Shown: positions 10,301 to 19,279, counted from the first letter of the stretch. The stretch: 64,000 nucleotides of DNA from Chryseobacterium bernardetii (GCF_003815975.1 NZ_CP033932.1:4507501-4571500), one strand, 5' to 3'. The notes: generated from the letters alone by a model not told the origin. Numbers and translations: made by a program.

Positions 10301-12548
10301 CTTTCATATACTTCAACAATGCTGTAGGAAAATTTTTACGAGATAAACATATTGTATTAAACTTCAGTTGAAGATAAAACAAACTAATATCTAATCCACC
10401 CGTTTCTACACTTTTTTCAAGCAATACTCGAAACCGTAAATTGACAGCGTCCACAAGTTGTAAAGCTTCTTTTTCCGCACCAATATCAAATAGCTTTTGT
10501 AGAAAATAAAGCGAGTCTTCAATCGAAATCAAAAGAATATCTTCCCTAATAATATATTTCAACGCAGCATCAGCATCGCCCATTTCAATTATGGCATCTG
10601 CAAGCTCAAATGCGTGTTTTGCCAGTATAGTATTGTATCTAAAACGTAATCTTTGGAGAAGCAGTTTGATCCGCACTAGTTCTTCGATGACACTCTTATC
10701 GATACAGAGTTCTTCTACACGCTCAACATCCGAAATCACACGATCGGGCTCCATATGTATCAATGCACAATCATCCACCCACTTTTGGTTACATCTAGCT
10801 ATCGAAGGAAATGGATTTTCAGATAGTAATAGATGATGTAGTAAGTTTTTAAGTGCATATTGAGATCCCTCAGAACGGACGTTATGAACTGAAATATAAC
10901 CGTGTGCTTTTTTTATGTCACCGCCACCCTTACTAGAAATAAAATTTACAAAAGACTGGTGGTAGATTGCTATCTTTCTTCCAAACTTGAAAAAATGCCT
11001 GATAATGGGAAATCGGACCTGAAAATTATGTTGTACCTGCTCGGGTAGCATCAATTTGAATTCCTGTTCTTCAACCGTCTCGCGCAACTGAGATGCAATA
11101 AGCGAGATCCAATAATTGTCGGAGTCCACACTTAACGATCGCGACCAGATTGCTTCATAATAATTTTTAATATCCCCCGAAATTGTTGGCAATCCCTCAA
11201 TCCATGCATCACGGCCTACGATTTCGATAATCTTTGCTGTTTCAACAATATAATGTAAATAAAGCGGATGCCCTTCAGATTTTCTAGCTAGCTGTGCCTG
11301 TTGAGTTATGGATAGGCCAAGAGCTAACCTTTCATTTGCCTGCCTTAAAATAGCTTCGGTAACTGTCTGATCGAGCGGTGTGACGACAATTTTGTTTTCA
11401 TCATCTAATTGGCTTCTAATAAACACCGGCAGAATTTCCTGAGAACTACAAGATAACAAAATAGAAATATTGCTTGGTAAGCGTTCTGGCAGCATACTTA
11501 AAAAGCCCTTCAAGCCATCCTGGTCAATCGAAATAACCTCATCGAGACCGTCAATCACAATTACTGCTGCTTCACCTTTTGATACTAACTGTGCATTCAC
11601 GTTATCGAGCAGAGATAAAAGGCGTTCTAATCTGTTGTTCCATTTCATATCGGATCTGGGCATGGGCTCCCCAGTAATATATTTACTAAATAGATCTTCA
11701 AGCCATTGTAGAAAATATTCTTTGGACGCTCTAACGAAGATTGGGACATCGTCTCCGGGAGTTCTTAACAGATAACGCCCCAAAATCTTTTTAGCTCGAG
11801 ACCTTGGCTCAATAAGCGAAGAAATGATACTCTTTCCAGAACCTGGGGATCCGTGTAGCAAATGATATTTCCCGTTTACTTCCAGTGAATCCATCAGCTT
11901 GGAAACTACCGCAGCATTTTCCACCACTCCTTCAAGTTCCGTATCAAATTCTTGCGACCAGGACTGTTCAATTTGGCTATGAAACTGTATATTGTTATCG
12001 CTTAGAAAAGTACTAATCTTGCTGACACTGACGGCCCCTAAACCCCTATGAGTACTCCATGTTATCAGACCATTAACTTTACCATCGATTAACAAGGGTG
12101 CACCAGAAAGGCCACTATAATCTGTGCTTGGATCAATTTCCACAGATACCAAATTGAGATCATATGGTAGGTTTCGGGCATGAGCTTGCACCGTTCCCTG
12201 AAACAACTGGCCTGTTGCCAATCTGTTAAAGGGATATCCAAATGTAGACCATTCTTCATTATACCTTATATGGTCAAGTACAATTGGGAGAAAGGTTTCA
12301 TTTTCTCTTTCGCAGGCAATTTGAAGGACAGCAACATCAAGATACTCGTCCTGTGCTACTATAGCCGTTGTGTGGACCGTACCGTCTGGTAAAGTTATTT
12401 GTATTTCGGTTTCTTCAATGTCGAAATCCATGATCGTATGATTGGCGGTCATTATCAGTACGGGAGAAATAAAAAAACCTGTACCATGGTCTTCTCCACA
12501 TTTTATGCGGCAAACAGCGTCTATAAGTTGTTCTGGGTGGTTAATCAT
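7305..12548 (-). CDS. AVAST type 1-like trypsin-STAND ATPase
   Basis: 1747 residues. The N-terminus is a trypsin-like serine protease with the triad His37 (TANHT), Asp71 (YLDVAVL) and Ser148 (GLSGAP). A STAND/NACHT ATPase follows with P-loop GSPGSGKS at about 233-240 and Walker B IVIDGLDE at 330-337. Residues 600 onward are helical TPR-like repeats, the usual sensor part of STAND proteins. The ATG overlaps the upstream metallo-beta-lactamase stop (TGATG); a GTG one codon earlier is the other possibility. Protease plus STAND behind an MBL-fold gene matches type 1 AVAST anti-phage systems, in which recognition of a phage protein is thought to trigger the effector. Domains are seen directly; system class follows from known architecture. 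Confidence 0.85.
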   Translation of the reverse strand: MINHPEQLIDAVCRIKCGEDHGTGFFISPVLIMTANHTIMDFDIEETEIQITLPDGTVHTTAIVAQDEYLDVAVLQIACERENETFLPIVLDHIRYNEEWSTFGYPFNRLATGQLFQGTVQAHARNLPYDLNLVSVEIDPSTDYSGLSGAPLLIDGKVNGLITWSTHRGLGAVSVSKISTFLSDNNIQFHSQIEQSWSQEFDTELEGVVENAAVVSKLMDSLEVNGKYHLLHGSPGSGKSIISSLIEPRSRAKKILGRYLLRTPGDDVPIFVRASKEYFLQWLEDLFSKYITGEPMPRSDMKWNNRLERLLSLLDNVNAQLVSKGEAAVIVIDGLDEVISIDQDGLKGFLSMLPERLPSNISILLSCSSQEILPVFIRSQLDDENKIVVTPLDQTVTEAILRQANERLALGLSITQQAQLARKSEGHPLYLHYIVETAKIIEIVGRDAWIEGLPTISGDIKNYYEAIWSRSLSVDSDNYWISLIASQLRETVEEQEFKLMLPEQVQHNFQVRFPIIRHFFKFGRKIAIYHQSFVNFISSKGGGDIKKAHGYISVHNVRSEGSQYALKNLLHHLLLSENPFPSIARCNQKWVDDCALIHMEPDRVISDVERVEELCIDKSVIEELVRIKLLLQRLRFRYNTILAKHAFELADAIIEMGDADAALKYIIREDILLISIEDSLYFLQKLFDIGAEKEALQLVDAVNLRFRVLLEKSVETGGLDISLFYLQLKFNTICLSRKNFPTALLKYMKGTEILREISDDEDESDEVRDIARSMRTDLEPYQIGYVVYRLLSFPGIEDMSKFSDSVYTADTANVLARAALFYEDFKQKSARATEDSDAFKRLISDIETLVTDHGYNEDDIDNLLFALIKETKKPHLLEEMIAKKLTKPVTFNLRVPNGVDPDLDSINIFYQEQIYRGYVDKSGVYPILVKHGPTTWEGYIKSLYERCGFLQGKLYRIYSEENFDALPALQKKAQEIFEEFDFSLKERVQFNRCYQLIEDTVALLYHRLLLVFLELGEDSVSWFIERVINPKNTQLGMYTEGYRRTLYEISAELAKNTKQKQHAFKVVRVLEDHVYDAVQNRWEKIPELIEIIGFYAKIGAKSRARFVYQLMLNTSMGPTWYKEGQFGLINSVLRKMDHDKADQHYADFAAYLEYAAGEMTFQRYVQSAMSRFSGTLANAGHLSRAIEYFKFQILPSAKTILDNADTSTLDAPTKGDGYILGARSIIEADAMSQFLLSVKGDPLIVFALSEIFIFNEDTDRYIDNFTKVQYQVYQDASHISESYAQEIIDRIAWLVSDNRFSKFKNLYIRSLYRSFKTDLDKLEIKLLSSGIDKGDLPEILPEAREAKGFTKEDDEAMAKLGGPLPGAGKMSNYSQLPEAISKASDEFALENMSEGFQILVDCLKVLANDGSDIWEGGNLTKDLGVLFDLFRIHASAEDAVTLLKPFIINHLSDDWYVVSFLLGLLSDKLDADIKETIIIYVKEHIEYIIRSEGDFKAKYEWLSSPISSQGNIDEQLVQFLVWLLNHPFSTVRKKVGDTLVWLSTKKGSLIVSSLIKDSLANDSDLSNEYSGYLLKEMSTTLSQEIWNCLKNDQDVQTDILGLDHTMLQIYWREILENCGEEDEALHELRQRFGNFFPTDNFDGRDVYIEDVELLPVLDTLYDLNNLNLLNAAYINNLKVQRERLTCDLGEAEHQRVERYIRRSFLEEEIEMGHHQYKLHTAVNKALAGRVSVGQIKEVSEILQITEL

Positions 12549-13732
12549 CACAGCGTAATATTACGATTTTCGGGTTTATCTGCTAATATTGGTAGAAACG
12601 TGTACTTGTTCTTTAATGTTTCGTTATCCATAAGTTTATATCCTTCATTTTCATAATTAAAATATATTTCTCTTGTTTCTACAGTAGGTCTCCCGATTAT
12701 CCATGCCAGTGTCTGTTTATCGGGATGGGGGCTTGAAAGTCCGTTAGTGGAAATTAAATAGCGACTCGAATCTGTTAATTCGAATAAATTTGGACTGTTA
12801 TTTGCAAATGATCCATGATGCGAAAGCTTTATCAGGTCAAATCTCAGTGGTCCTGTTAAATCTTTACATCTTTTTTCCATCTCCTCATCTATAATGCGAG
12901 GTAGCGCATCTCCCAAAAAGAGCATCTTTTTACCATAGGCGTTCAGGATGAAAGCTATTGAGCTCCCATTTTTCGGTGATGTATCCAACATGACAGCTTT
13001 CTTTTTCAATGCCTCAATATCGATCTCGCCGGAAGAAGCAGGCTGCGAAGAATTTTCATTAGGCTCTTCTTTATTAAGTTTAAGCATAAATTCAAATGCA
13101 TCATCAAATATTTCCTCTTTAGTGATTTGTTCACGAAAACCGAGCTTTATAAGTTCTTTTCTCCAATGTCTTTCCAACTTTTCTAGAGCTTTGACAGTTG
13201 GAGAGAGCAGCTCAAATTTGATTTGTTCATTTACCGTAATTTCACTAAAATAATCAATTGAACAAGCTGCCTCTCTAAAATCAGTATTCCAATTGTAGTT
13301 GTTCTTCAAAATCAATCCCGCGAGTGAACTCCCTTGCCGTCCACTTACCTGCTTTTCTACTTTATGTTCAATTTCCTTTATTGTGGATGTCAGTAAAGCC
13401 ATAGCATCTTCCTGAATTTTTCCTTCTAGCTTATCTACCTGTAAGTGCCGATAACTATTATGCCATATTTGATCAATTCTGATTACCCTAGGTGATTTTG
13501 CATCACCGTTGTCGGAAAGGAAAGTTAAAGCCCCCTGGATGTGGTCCTCATCAATATGAGTAATGATGAATCTTAAAATTTTTTTATCTTCTGCATGCAA
13601 TTTTTCCAGAACGGGTTTAAGATGGTCTTTATAGGTATTTACATATCCACAATCGATCAGTATAACTCCGTCTGGAGTATGAACTAAAAAACAATCACCA
13701 TTATTGGCGGGAAAAGTCTCTACTTTAATCAT
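12548..13732 (-). CDS. ComEC-like metallo-beta-lactamase fold protein, first gene of the AVAST type 1-like operon
   Basis: 394 residues from MIKVETFPANNGDCF, where the fold begins; in-frame ATGs at 13765 and 13804 would add 11-24 poorly conserved residues. The zinc motif is THIDEDH (His59-x-Asp61-x-Asp63-His64), the form found in ComEC/Rec2-type MBL proteins. Later come FLGDALPR and LSHHGSFANNS, further metal and active-site segments, then SSPHPD near the end. There is no signal peptide, so it is cytosolic. Its stop overlaps the ATPase start, giving translational coupling. A possible promoter box, TAATTTTG, lies on this strand at 13888-13895. It may act as nuclease, phosphodiesterase or hydrolase in the system; substrate unknown. 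Confidence 0.8.
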   Translation of the reverse strand: MIKVETFPANNGDCFLVHTPDGVILIDCGYVNTYKDHLKPVLEKLHAEDKKILRFIITHIDEDHIQGALTFLSDNGDAKSPRVIRIDQIWHNSYRHLQVDKLEGKIQEDAMALLTSTIKEIEHKVEKQVSGRQGSSLAGLILKNNYNWNTDFREAACSIDYFSEITVNEQIKFELLSPTVKALEKLERHWRKELIKLGFREQITKEEIFDDAFEFMLKLNKEEPNENSSQPASSGEIDIEALKKKAVMLDTSPKNGSSIAFILNAYGKKMLFLGDALPRIIDEEMEKRCKDLTGPLRFDLIKLSHHGSFANNSPNLFELTDSSRYLISTNGLSSPHPDKQTLAWIIGRPTVETREIYFNYENEGYKLMDNETLKNKYTFLPILADKPENRNITL

Positions 13733-15113
13733 GTATTTATTTTTATTATGAACTGTTTTCATCATTTCCTTGATGAAGAGGGAATATCTTTTTAAAAACA
13801 GCAAATTAATAGGAATTTAGAATGATTGGTTTAGCGTTTTGCCAAATTCTTATCTAAAAATATTCCACAAGCATTCGCAAATAACAGCAAAATTACTGCT
13901 CCTGAAAATCTAATAAGAAGTTTCATTAAATGGCTATTTGTCTATGGCTGCTTAATTTTTTGCGGTTTTCAGCGTATCCGGTATAGAAATAGTAGCTTTT
14001 AAGACGACAGCAAAAATTTTAAACCGTCCTCTGATGACTGCCTTTTACTGATTTCTAGACGTATTAAAGTTATAAAAACTTTTAATTACCTTGTCACTTC
14101 TTTCGTGTTTTTTAAAAATTTAAGATACAAAACATGTTCAGTTTCTAAACGGAATTTACTATTTCCTACAACAGATCTTTCTACATTTTTCTTTTCACAT
14201 AGAAAATTTGTATCCTTTTTTTAAAGATGGCTGTTTGATCTGTCTTATATATTCCCATATCAGTAATAGTGCTAGATTTATATAGATTATCATCTTCCAA
14301 TATTTCTTTTCGGGACATCCTAGAGACCAATTATGGAGCTTATAAGGCCATTCTCAATACCGGTATCAGACACTATTATCAGTTTATCAAATTGCACCAC
14401 AGCTACCCTGACTCTTTTCTGATAGAATAAGATAACTGGGAAGGTTTCAAAAATGGCGTGCCCTATCGCTCTAGTTACAGGAGCCTATTCAGCGATCGGT
14501 CGTGCTATACACTATATCTTTTGTCCTACAAAAGGATGCCGCTTCTATCACTCACGCAAAAAGATATCTTCAAATTTTCATTTTTCTTAATGCTCTATGC
14601 TTTCTCCCTTCAACAGCAAAAGCACATTTACCACCAAGCACTAACCCTTGCTGTAAAAGAGCTTTCTGCATTCCAATGATAGAAGATTGGAAAATAGAAG
14701 CCATTGCTCTTATCCAATTCCATTCTCCAATCCCCTATCTAATCTGTAATTCTCTCACATCTATGGATTTCTGCTCGTTAAGATGTTTTCTCATATCTGT
14801 ATGTTTTTCAGAATTAAAGATCTTTTTAATCAGTTTTTATCAAAAGAACAGTCGAAAAAGGGAAGTAAAAATACGTCGGCCAGCCACCGACACCACCCTG
14901 CAAGAGAAATAACGAATGAACGGTCTACGCCCCAGAGGGTCCCCCCCATTAAATCATCATTTCTCTTGGCTCTGCACCATTTGACCGGCGTATACATTGA
15001 CTTTCTTTTTTTTCCTGTTTTTTCTTTTGAAAAAAATGATTCGGGGCCGAGCCTCAGCCGGACAGGAAAAGGGGGAAGCGTAACAGGATTGTATAACTTA
15101 AAAACAGACGATT
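13733..15113. other. Long degenerate non-coding stretch before the ssb operon
   Basis: About 1.3 kb with no convincing intact gene. 14239-14427 is an open frame without an ATG (reading ISFRDILETNYGAYKAIL and ending before TAA) that looks protein-like but was not identified. A short SDR-like remnant follows at 14453. An imperfectly placed inverted repeat, CAAGAGAAAT (14901-14910) and ATTTCTCTTG (14959-14968), lies close to a run of seven C. Longer frames here have atypical composition and no start signals. It reads as decayed genes at a mobile-element edge. Confidence 0.5.
14453..14518 (+). pseudogene. Possible short-chain dehydrogenase N-terminal remnant
   Basis: From an ATG the frame gives MACPIALVTGAYSAIGRAI, which matches the NAD(P)-binding TGxxxGIG start of SDR enzymes except for Ala in place of the first Gly of GIG. 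The match stops after some 20 residues and nothing SDR-like follows. It is too short to be certain. Confidence 0.4.
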
Positions 15114-15521
15114 ATGAACATCATCGGAAGGCTGACAAAAAATGCAGAAGTCAGCAAAACACCAAACGGAAAAGAAGTTGTCAACTTCTCCATCGCAGTG
15201 AATGACAGCTACAAAAACAAAGCAGGACAGCGCATTGAACAGACCGAATTTGTGGACTGCTCATATTGGCTTACTCCTAAAGCCGTGACATTCCTTGTCA
15301 AAGGGCTATTGGTTGAACTATCGGGCAGAATCAGCGCAAGGGCATGGCTTTCAAGTGACGGAAAAGCAAAAGCAGGGCTAAATTTCCATACCTCAGCTAT
15401 CAAGCCTTTAGGAAAACCCGCCAAGCAGGAAAACGGACAAAGCACACAAGGCGGTGCAGGAAAACAGAATGTAAACACCGTAATAGTCGCAGGCTCGGAT
15501 GAAGATGATTTACCATTCTAA
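15114..15521 (+). CDS. ssb: Single-stranded DNA-binding protein
   Basis: 135 residues. Residues 1-103 form the OB fold of bacterial SSB (MNIIGRLTKNAEV, then FVDCSYW and GLLVELSGRIS). A glycine/glutamine-rich linker leads to the acidic tip DEDDLPF that recruits replication and repair partners. It protects single-stranded DNA during replication or transfer. Position at the head of an operon with DUF932 and PRTRC genes, and a short linker, mark it as the mobile-element copy rather than the chromosomal housekeeping gene. A larger overlapping frame at 14783-15205 is spurious. Confidence 0.92.
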   Translation: MNIIGRLTKNAEVSKTPNGKEVVNFSIAVNDSYKNKAGQRIEQTEFVDCSYWLTPKAVTFLVKGLLVELSGRISARAWLSSDGKAKAGLNFHTSAIKPLGKPAKQENGQSTQGGAGKQNVNTVIVAGSDEDDLPF

Positions 15522-15579
15522 TCGTCCGTTTCAATCTCACAGATTCATCAAAAAACAAAACACCTTAAAATCAGAAATC

Positions 15580-16653
15580 ATGGCACATAATCTAAATTAT
15601 AACAACAGAACAGGCAGATATTCATTTTTCTCGGTAAAGGAAAAGGCTTGGCACGGACTAGGACAGATTGTTCAGGACTACCCGACAAGTGCCGAAGCAA
15701 TCCGCCACGCAGGTCTGGACTACGAAGTAGAAAAAAGCCCACTATTTACAAAAGGTTCGGGCATCGTTCAGATTGCAGACGGTATCGTCATTCAGGACAC
15801 GGAAATCGAGGTTCCCAATTATTTCGCCAACATCCGCACGGACAACAATACCGTACTCGGTGTGGTGGGCAAAGACTACCATATCGTACAGAATAAAGAT
15901 GCCTTTACATTTTTTGATTCTATCGTAGGCGGTGAAAGTGGCATCCTCTACGAAACCGCAGGGGCTTTGGGAAATGGAGAACGCATTTTTATAACCGCCA
16001 AACTCCCTAACTACATCCGAATCGGCAATTCCAATGATGTGATTGAAAAATATATCTTCCTGACGACCTCCCATGACGGGAGCGGAAGCATCACGGCAGC
16101 CTTCACCCCTATCCGAATCGTCTGTCAAAACACCCTGAACGCTTCACTCCGCAACATGAGCAATGTAGTACGCATCAAACATACCGCAGGAGCAAAACAG
16201 CGCCTGAACGATGCTCACAAAGTGATGGGATTGGCAAACACCCTGACCATGCAGATGGACGGCATTTTCAACAGTTGGGCAAAGGTCAAAGTTAAGGACA
16301 GCGAAATCCGCAAACTGATTCAGCTCGCCCTATGTCCGAACAAGGAAACATTTGACCTGCTGAAAAAAGGGGCGGATGATGAATTGTCAACGATGTTCAA
16401 AAACACGGTGGATGATGCATTCGCATACGCCATGATTAACGATACCCAATTGATGGAGACCACAAAAGGGACATTGTTTGGCGCTTATAATGCCGTGACA
16501 GGGTACTTTCAAAACGTCCGAAACTACAAAAACCCTGAAGCAAAACTACAGAGCATCGTTCTGGGCGGTACTGCACAGCTCAAAACGCAAAAGGCATTTG
16601 AACTATGCACCTCATTTGAGAAAATTGGTGCAGATGTGTTTGAACTGAATTAA
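15580..16653 (+). CDS. DUF932 (phage/plasmid-like) protein
   Basis: 357 residues from MAHNLNYNNRTGRYSF; an upstream in-frame ATG at 15499 lies inside ssb and adds an unlikely basic leader. The text follows the DUF932 family found on phages and conjugative elements: KAWHGLGQIV near the start, then TAAFTPIRIVCQNTL and a helical C-terminal half. The molecular role is unknown; members are usually encoded with ssb and recombination genes. It lies 58 bp after ssb and is probably co-transcribed. A stable hairpin follows it. Confidence 0.85.
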   Translation: MAHNLNYNNRTGRYSFFSVKEKAWHGLGQIVQDYPTSAEAIRHAGLDYEVEKSPLFTKGSGIVQIADGIVIQDTEIEVPNYFANIRTDNNTVLGVVGKDYHIVQNKDAFTFFDSIVGGESGILYETAGALGNGERIFITAKLPNYIRIGNSNDVIEKYIFLTTSHDGSGSITAAFTPIRIVCQNTLNASLRNMSNVVRIKHTAGAKQRLNDAHKVMGLANTLTMQMDGIFNSWAKVKVKDSEIRKLIQLALCPNKETFDLLKKGADDELSTMFKNTVDDAFAYAMINDTQLMETTKGTLFGAYNAVTGYFQNVRNYKNPEAKLQSIVLGGTAQLKTQKAFELCTSFEKIGADVFELN

Positions 16654-16665
16654 TAAAACTTTTAA

Positions 16666-16695
16666 AGGTGGCAGTCCTGTAAAAGTCTGCCACCT
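16666..16695. terminator. Hairpin after the DUF932 gene
   Basis: AGGTGGCAG (16666-16674) pairs perfectly with CTGCCACCT (16687-16695) around 12 bases. It is followed by AAAA rather than a T run on the plus strand, so it may be an attenuator or mRNA stabiliser within the operon rather than a full terminator. Confidence 0.55.
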
Positions 16696-16720
16696 AAAAT
16701 TAATCCTAAAAGATGTACAA

Positions 16721-17131
16721 ATGAAAACACTAAATCAAATGGACAACCTTGATAGAGCCTATTTGCTTGCCAACCTTTTTCCCGATGAACTTAAAAATCT
16801 GACGGATTTCATCAAAAAAGAAGCAGATTTCTGCCAAGATAACAAGGAGCAGATTTTAAAGGATTGGACAGCAGAGCATATTACTGCCGAACTATGGTAC
16901 AATTTAATAGCCTTTTTTGAGCGTAGATACAAAAAGAATGGTACAAGACTGTACAGAAATAAAAAAACATTCAGGGACCAACTTTTTGACGGTTACGATG
17001 CGCTGTTCAGTATCAATGCCCTTATCAAATTTACAGCAGAGCCACAGTGTTCTAAAAAGCTAAAATATGCGATTTACTTGCTGTTTGGAGACAATTTACT
17101 CGTAACGTTAGACCTAAAATCCGAGCCATGA
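16721..17131 (+). CDS. Hypothetical protein of the ssb-PRTRC operon
   Basis: 136 residues, not recognised. Mostly helical and charged, with no signal or membrane segment; the N-terminus MDNLDRAYLLANLFPDEL and a Lys/Tyr-rich middle suggest a small soluble protein. Its stop overlaps the next start (ATGA), so the two are translationally coupled. Genes in this position accompany ssb and DUF932 on Bacteroidota mobile elements. Confidence 0.6.
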   Translation: MKTLNQMDNLDRAYLLANLFPDELKNLTDFIKKEADFCQDNKEQILKDWTAEHITAELWYNLIAFFERRYKKNGTRLYRNKKTFRDQLFDGYDALFSINALIKFTAEPQCSKKLKYAIYLLFGDNLLVTLDLKSEP

Positions 17132-17574
17132 AACCAACAGCAAAAATAACGGAGTTTATGTTTCTAAAGGTCTACAGTGAGATAGGACGCAACAATTTTG
17201 AAATTGCTATCGTCAACCTCTCCAATGACTGGCTCAATAGAACGAAAGAAACAATGGAACTTGTGGAAATGCTTGGAATCAACCCTATTATGGGCTATAT
17301 CGCAAAAAAAGAACATACTGTTCGGTTTCTCGTTCATGAGTCTACGCATATGCCTTTTTATGAACAGTGGTTCGGTGAAAATGAACTCACTTTTGTTGAA
17401 GCAGATGCGCAGGAAATAGAATGGTTATGCAATGAAAATGGATATGTAAAAAGCGATGTATTACTCGTCCATTCTAATGGAATGGCTCGCTATCAGGCAT
17501 TCGAAGACATCCGTCTTAGGACATCTGAGTTCGACCTGAAATTGATTCAGGAAATATTAACCCATCAAAATTAA
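17128..17574 (+). CDS. Hypothetical protein of the ssb-PRTRC operon
   Basis: 148 residues, unrecognised. An alpha/beta composition with acidic stretches (FVEADAQEIEWL), no signal peptide. It overlaps the preceding gene by four bases and shares one base with the next (TAATG), so all three form a tight translational chain. Role unknown. Confidence 0.6.
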   Translation: MKPTAKITEFMFLKVYSEIGRNNFEIAIVNLSNDWLNRTKETMELVEMLGINPIMGYIAKKEHTVRFLVHESTHMPFYEQWFGENELTFVEADAQEIEWLCNENGYVKSDVLLVHSNGMARYQAFEDIRLRTSEFDLKLIQEILTHQN

Positions 17575-17936
17575 TGATTATGACACGTTCTAATCTTCAT
17601 ATCACATTAAGCAACGGCGAAGAAATTATATGTGTTGCCGACAGCACGAGTGCCCCCGAACAGGGTTATATCGTAGAGGAAATTCTTACACCCTTACTCG
17701 CATTAAGCAATAGTAAAAGAGAACTTTCTTTAATCAAAAAGCACTGCACAATGGACGAGAGACGGGCAAATGCGTCTTACCGCTATTACATCAACCTCAA
17801 AACCAAAACAGTTAACCTGTTCGAGGAAAATTATAACTACCGTACAGACCGATTTAAAAAAGGCAAGGATTTAACAGAACGCTACACAAGCTACTTAGAA
17901 ACCTTAAATAATGGAAACCATGAAAAAGGAAATTGA
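17574..17936 (+). CDS. Hypothetical protein of the ssb-PRTRC operon
   Basis: 120 residues. A beta-rich start (LHITLSNGEEIICVAD) leads to a basic helical tail. The first ATG overlaps the previous stop; a second ATG two codons later is also possible. The 3' end overlaps the next gene by 26 bases. Not recognised. Confidence 0.55.
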   Translation: MIMTRSNLHITLSNGEEIICVADSTSAPEQGYIVEEILTPLLALSNSKRELSLIKKHCTMDERRANASYRYYINLKTKTVNLFEENYNYRTDRFKKGKDLTERYTSYLETLNNGNHEKGN

Positions 17937-18129
17937 AACAGCGTTTCAGGCGCTCGCCATTATCGCTGAAATGGTAACGAAATTCGGACAGCTCTACGTC
18001 CTCAATATATCATCCGAAGATTGGGAGCAACTACAGTATGTCAGGGACGGGCTTGAAAAGGTCATTCACGATAATGGCTACCGAATGAACTACGATAAAA
18101 ATATTAAGCAGAACATTATTAAAAGATAA
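17911..18129 (+). CDS. Small hypothetical protein of the ssb-PRTRC operon
   Basis: 72 residues, helical (ETAFQALAIIAEMVTKFG), basic C-terminus. It starts inside the previous gene and ends two bases before the next. An alternative ATG lies three codons in. Unrecognised. Confidence 0.5.
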   Translation: METMKKEIETAFQALAIIAEMVTKFGQLYVLNISSEDWEQLQYVRDGLEKVIHDNGYRMNYDKNIKQNIIKR

Positions 18130-18131
18130 CT

Positions 18132-18500
18132 ATGGATACTTTGGCAAAATACAAGTTCGCAGATTGGTTATTCAACAGGTTTGTCGAAAAATATAAAAAT
18201 CAAAATGTCGTGGAAGCGTTCATTTTCTTGGACATCCTTTCACGCTATCAGCTATTTGCACAGGAAATACGCAAACTTTCTGACCAACGAAGACATATCA
18301 AAGAACTGCACAGAACCATCACTAAGGCACTGAAAGAAGGAACAGTGCACAGACTTCACCTTGCAGGCGAAGAAGGAACAGCAGAATTTAATAGGGTAAT
18401 GGCAGAATATGAAGCACAATTAAGGGAAATCGGTCTATCCGAATCATACATCACTGACCGCGTAAGCGACAAAAAAATGAATTATTATGGAAGCAACTAA
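18132..18500 (+). CDS. Hypothetical protein of the ssb-PRTRC operon
   Basis: 122 residues, strongly helical with Lys/Arg/Glu repeats, probably a small coiled protein; no known motif. It overlaps the PRTRC E start by 14 bases, which ties it to the PRTRC module. Confidence 0.55.
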   Translation: MDTLAKYKFADWLFNRFVEKYKNQNVVEAFIFLDILSRYQLFAQEIRKLSDQRRHIKELHRTITKALKEGTVHRLHLAGEEGTAEFNRVMAEYEAQLREIGLSESYITDRVSDKKMNYYGSN

Positions 18501-19050
18501 TTTTTTCAGACAGATTGCTAAAATGGAAATGAACAGCAAATTAATGCTAACCATTACCAAAGCAACAGAAAATATAATTATCGTTTCGATATTGATCGAA
18601 AATGACAGTTGTGGGGACAAGGCTAAAAACCTGATTCCTCCCTTTAACCTAAAAGGTACGCCCGAAGAACTTGACGAGGGATTTTTTACCCACATCAAAA
18701 AACCTGTAGAGACTGCATCTGGTTTGCTGTCCAATATGGAACATTTTATGAAACAGGTAGAACTTGCTCAGGCGAATTCTGCGATGGAAAAACAAAACTC
18801 CAATAAGGAACAAAAGGAAAAAGACAACAGAAACAAGAAATATAACGAAGCCATGCTAAAAGCGGATGCCTTTGAAAAGGAAGGAAAATACAAAGATGCT
18901 TGGACGGCACTCCCTAAAGTCGGGGATTATCCTGAACATTCCGAAGTTATCAAAAAGAAACAGGAAATCTACGAAAGACAGTTTGCCCCTAGCCTATTTT
19001 CAGATACAGTAAAAGAAACAGTCGAAATCACTCACGAGAATAACCCTTAA
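18487..19050 (+). CDS. PRTRC system protein E
   Basis: 187 residues. The first 100 residues (FFRQIAKMEMNSKLMLTITK, later LIPPFNLKGTPEELDEGFF) follow the PRTRC E family. A charged coiled region about 95-125 and a short repeat-like C-terminus follow. PRTRC genes are a conserved set found on plasmids and integrative elements of unknown function. It is followed 10 bp later by PRTRC C, in the usual order. Confidence 0.8.
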   Translation: MEATNFFRQIAKMEMNSKLMLTITKATENIIIVSILIENDSCGDKAKNLIPPFNLKGTPEELDEGFFTHIKKPVETASGLLSNMEHFMKQVELAQANSAMEKQNSNKEQKEKDNRNKKYNEAMLKADAFEKEGKYKDAWTALPKVGDYPEHSEVIKKKQEIYERQFAPSLFSDTVKETVEITHENNP

Positions 19051-19060
19051 AATCAATAGT

Positions 19061-19279
19061 ATGTTAGTAGCAACAGCACTTCCAAGAGTATTCGTACTCA
19101 AAGAGAAAGAACAGGAAATCAGGCTTGACGACCCTGAGCCAAAATGGAGCGTACAGGCAGTCCTTAATTTTTATTCAAATAACTATCCTGTACTCACCAC
19201 TGCGAAAATTTCACGTCCCACGATTGCGGATGATACGATTTTCTATCGTTTTGAGACGGTCATCGGAACTAAAGGTTAA
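19061..19279 (+). CDS. PRTRC system protein C
   Basis: 72 residues, the standard size of the family. The signature is ALPRVFVLKE near the start and WSVQAVLNFYSNNYPVLTTA in the centre. It is a small soluble beta-rich protein of unknown role that always accompanies E, B and ThiF. Lies between E and the overlapping small ORF. Confidence 0.85.
   Translation: MLVATALPRVFVLKEKEQEIRLDDPEPKWSVQAVLNFYSNNYPVLTTAKISRPTIADDTIFYRFETVIGTKG

Noticed and set aside
14458..15205. Three plus-strand open frames (73-140 residues) before ssb
   Set aside because: Low-complexity, Ser/Phe/Lys-rich text, mutual overlap, no ribosome sites, and the last overlaps ssb in another frame.
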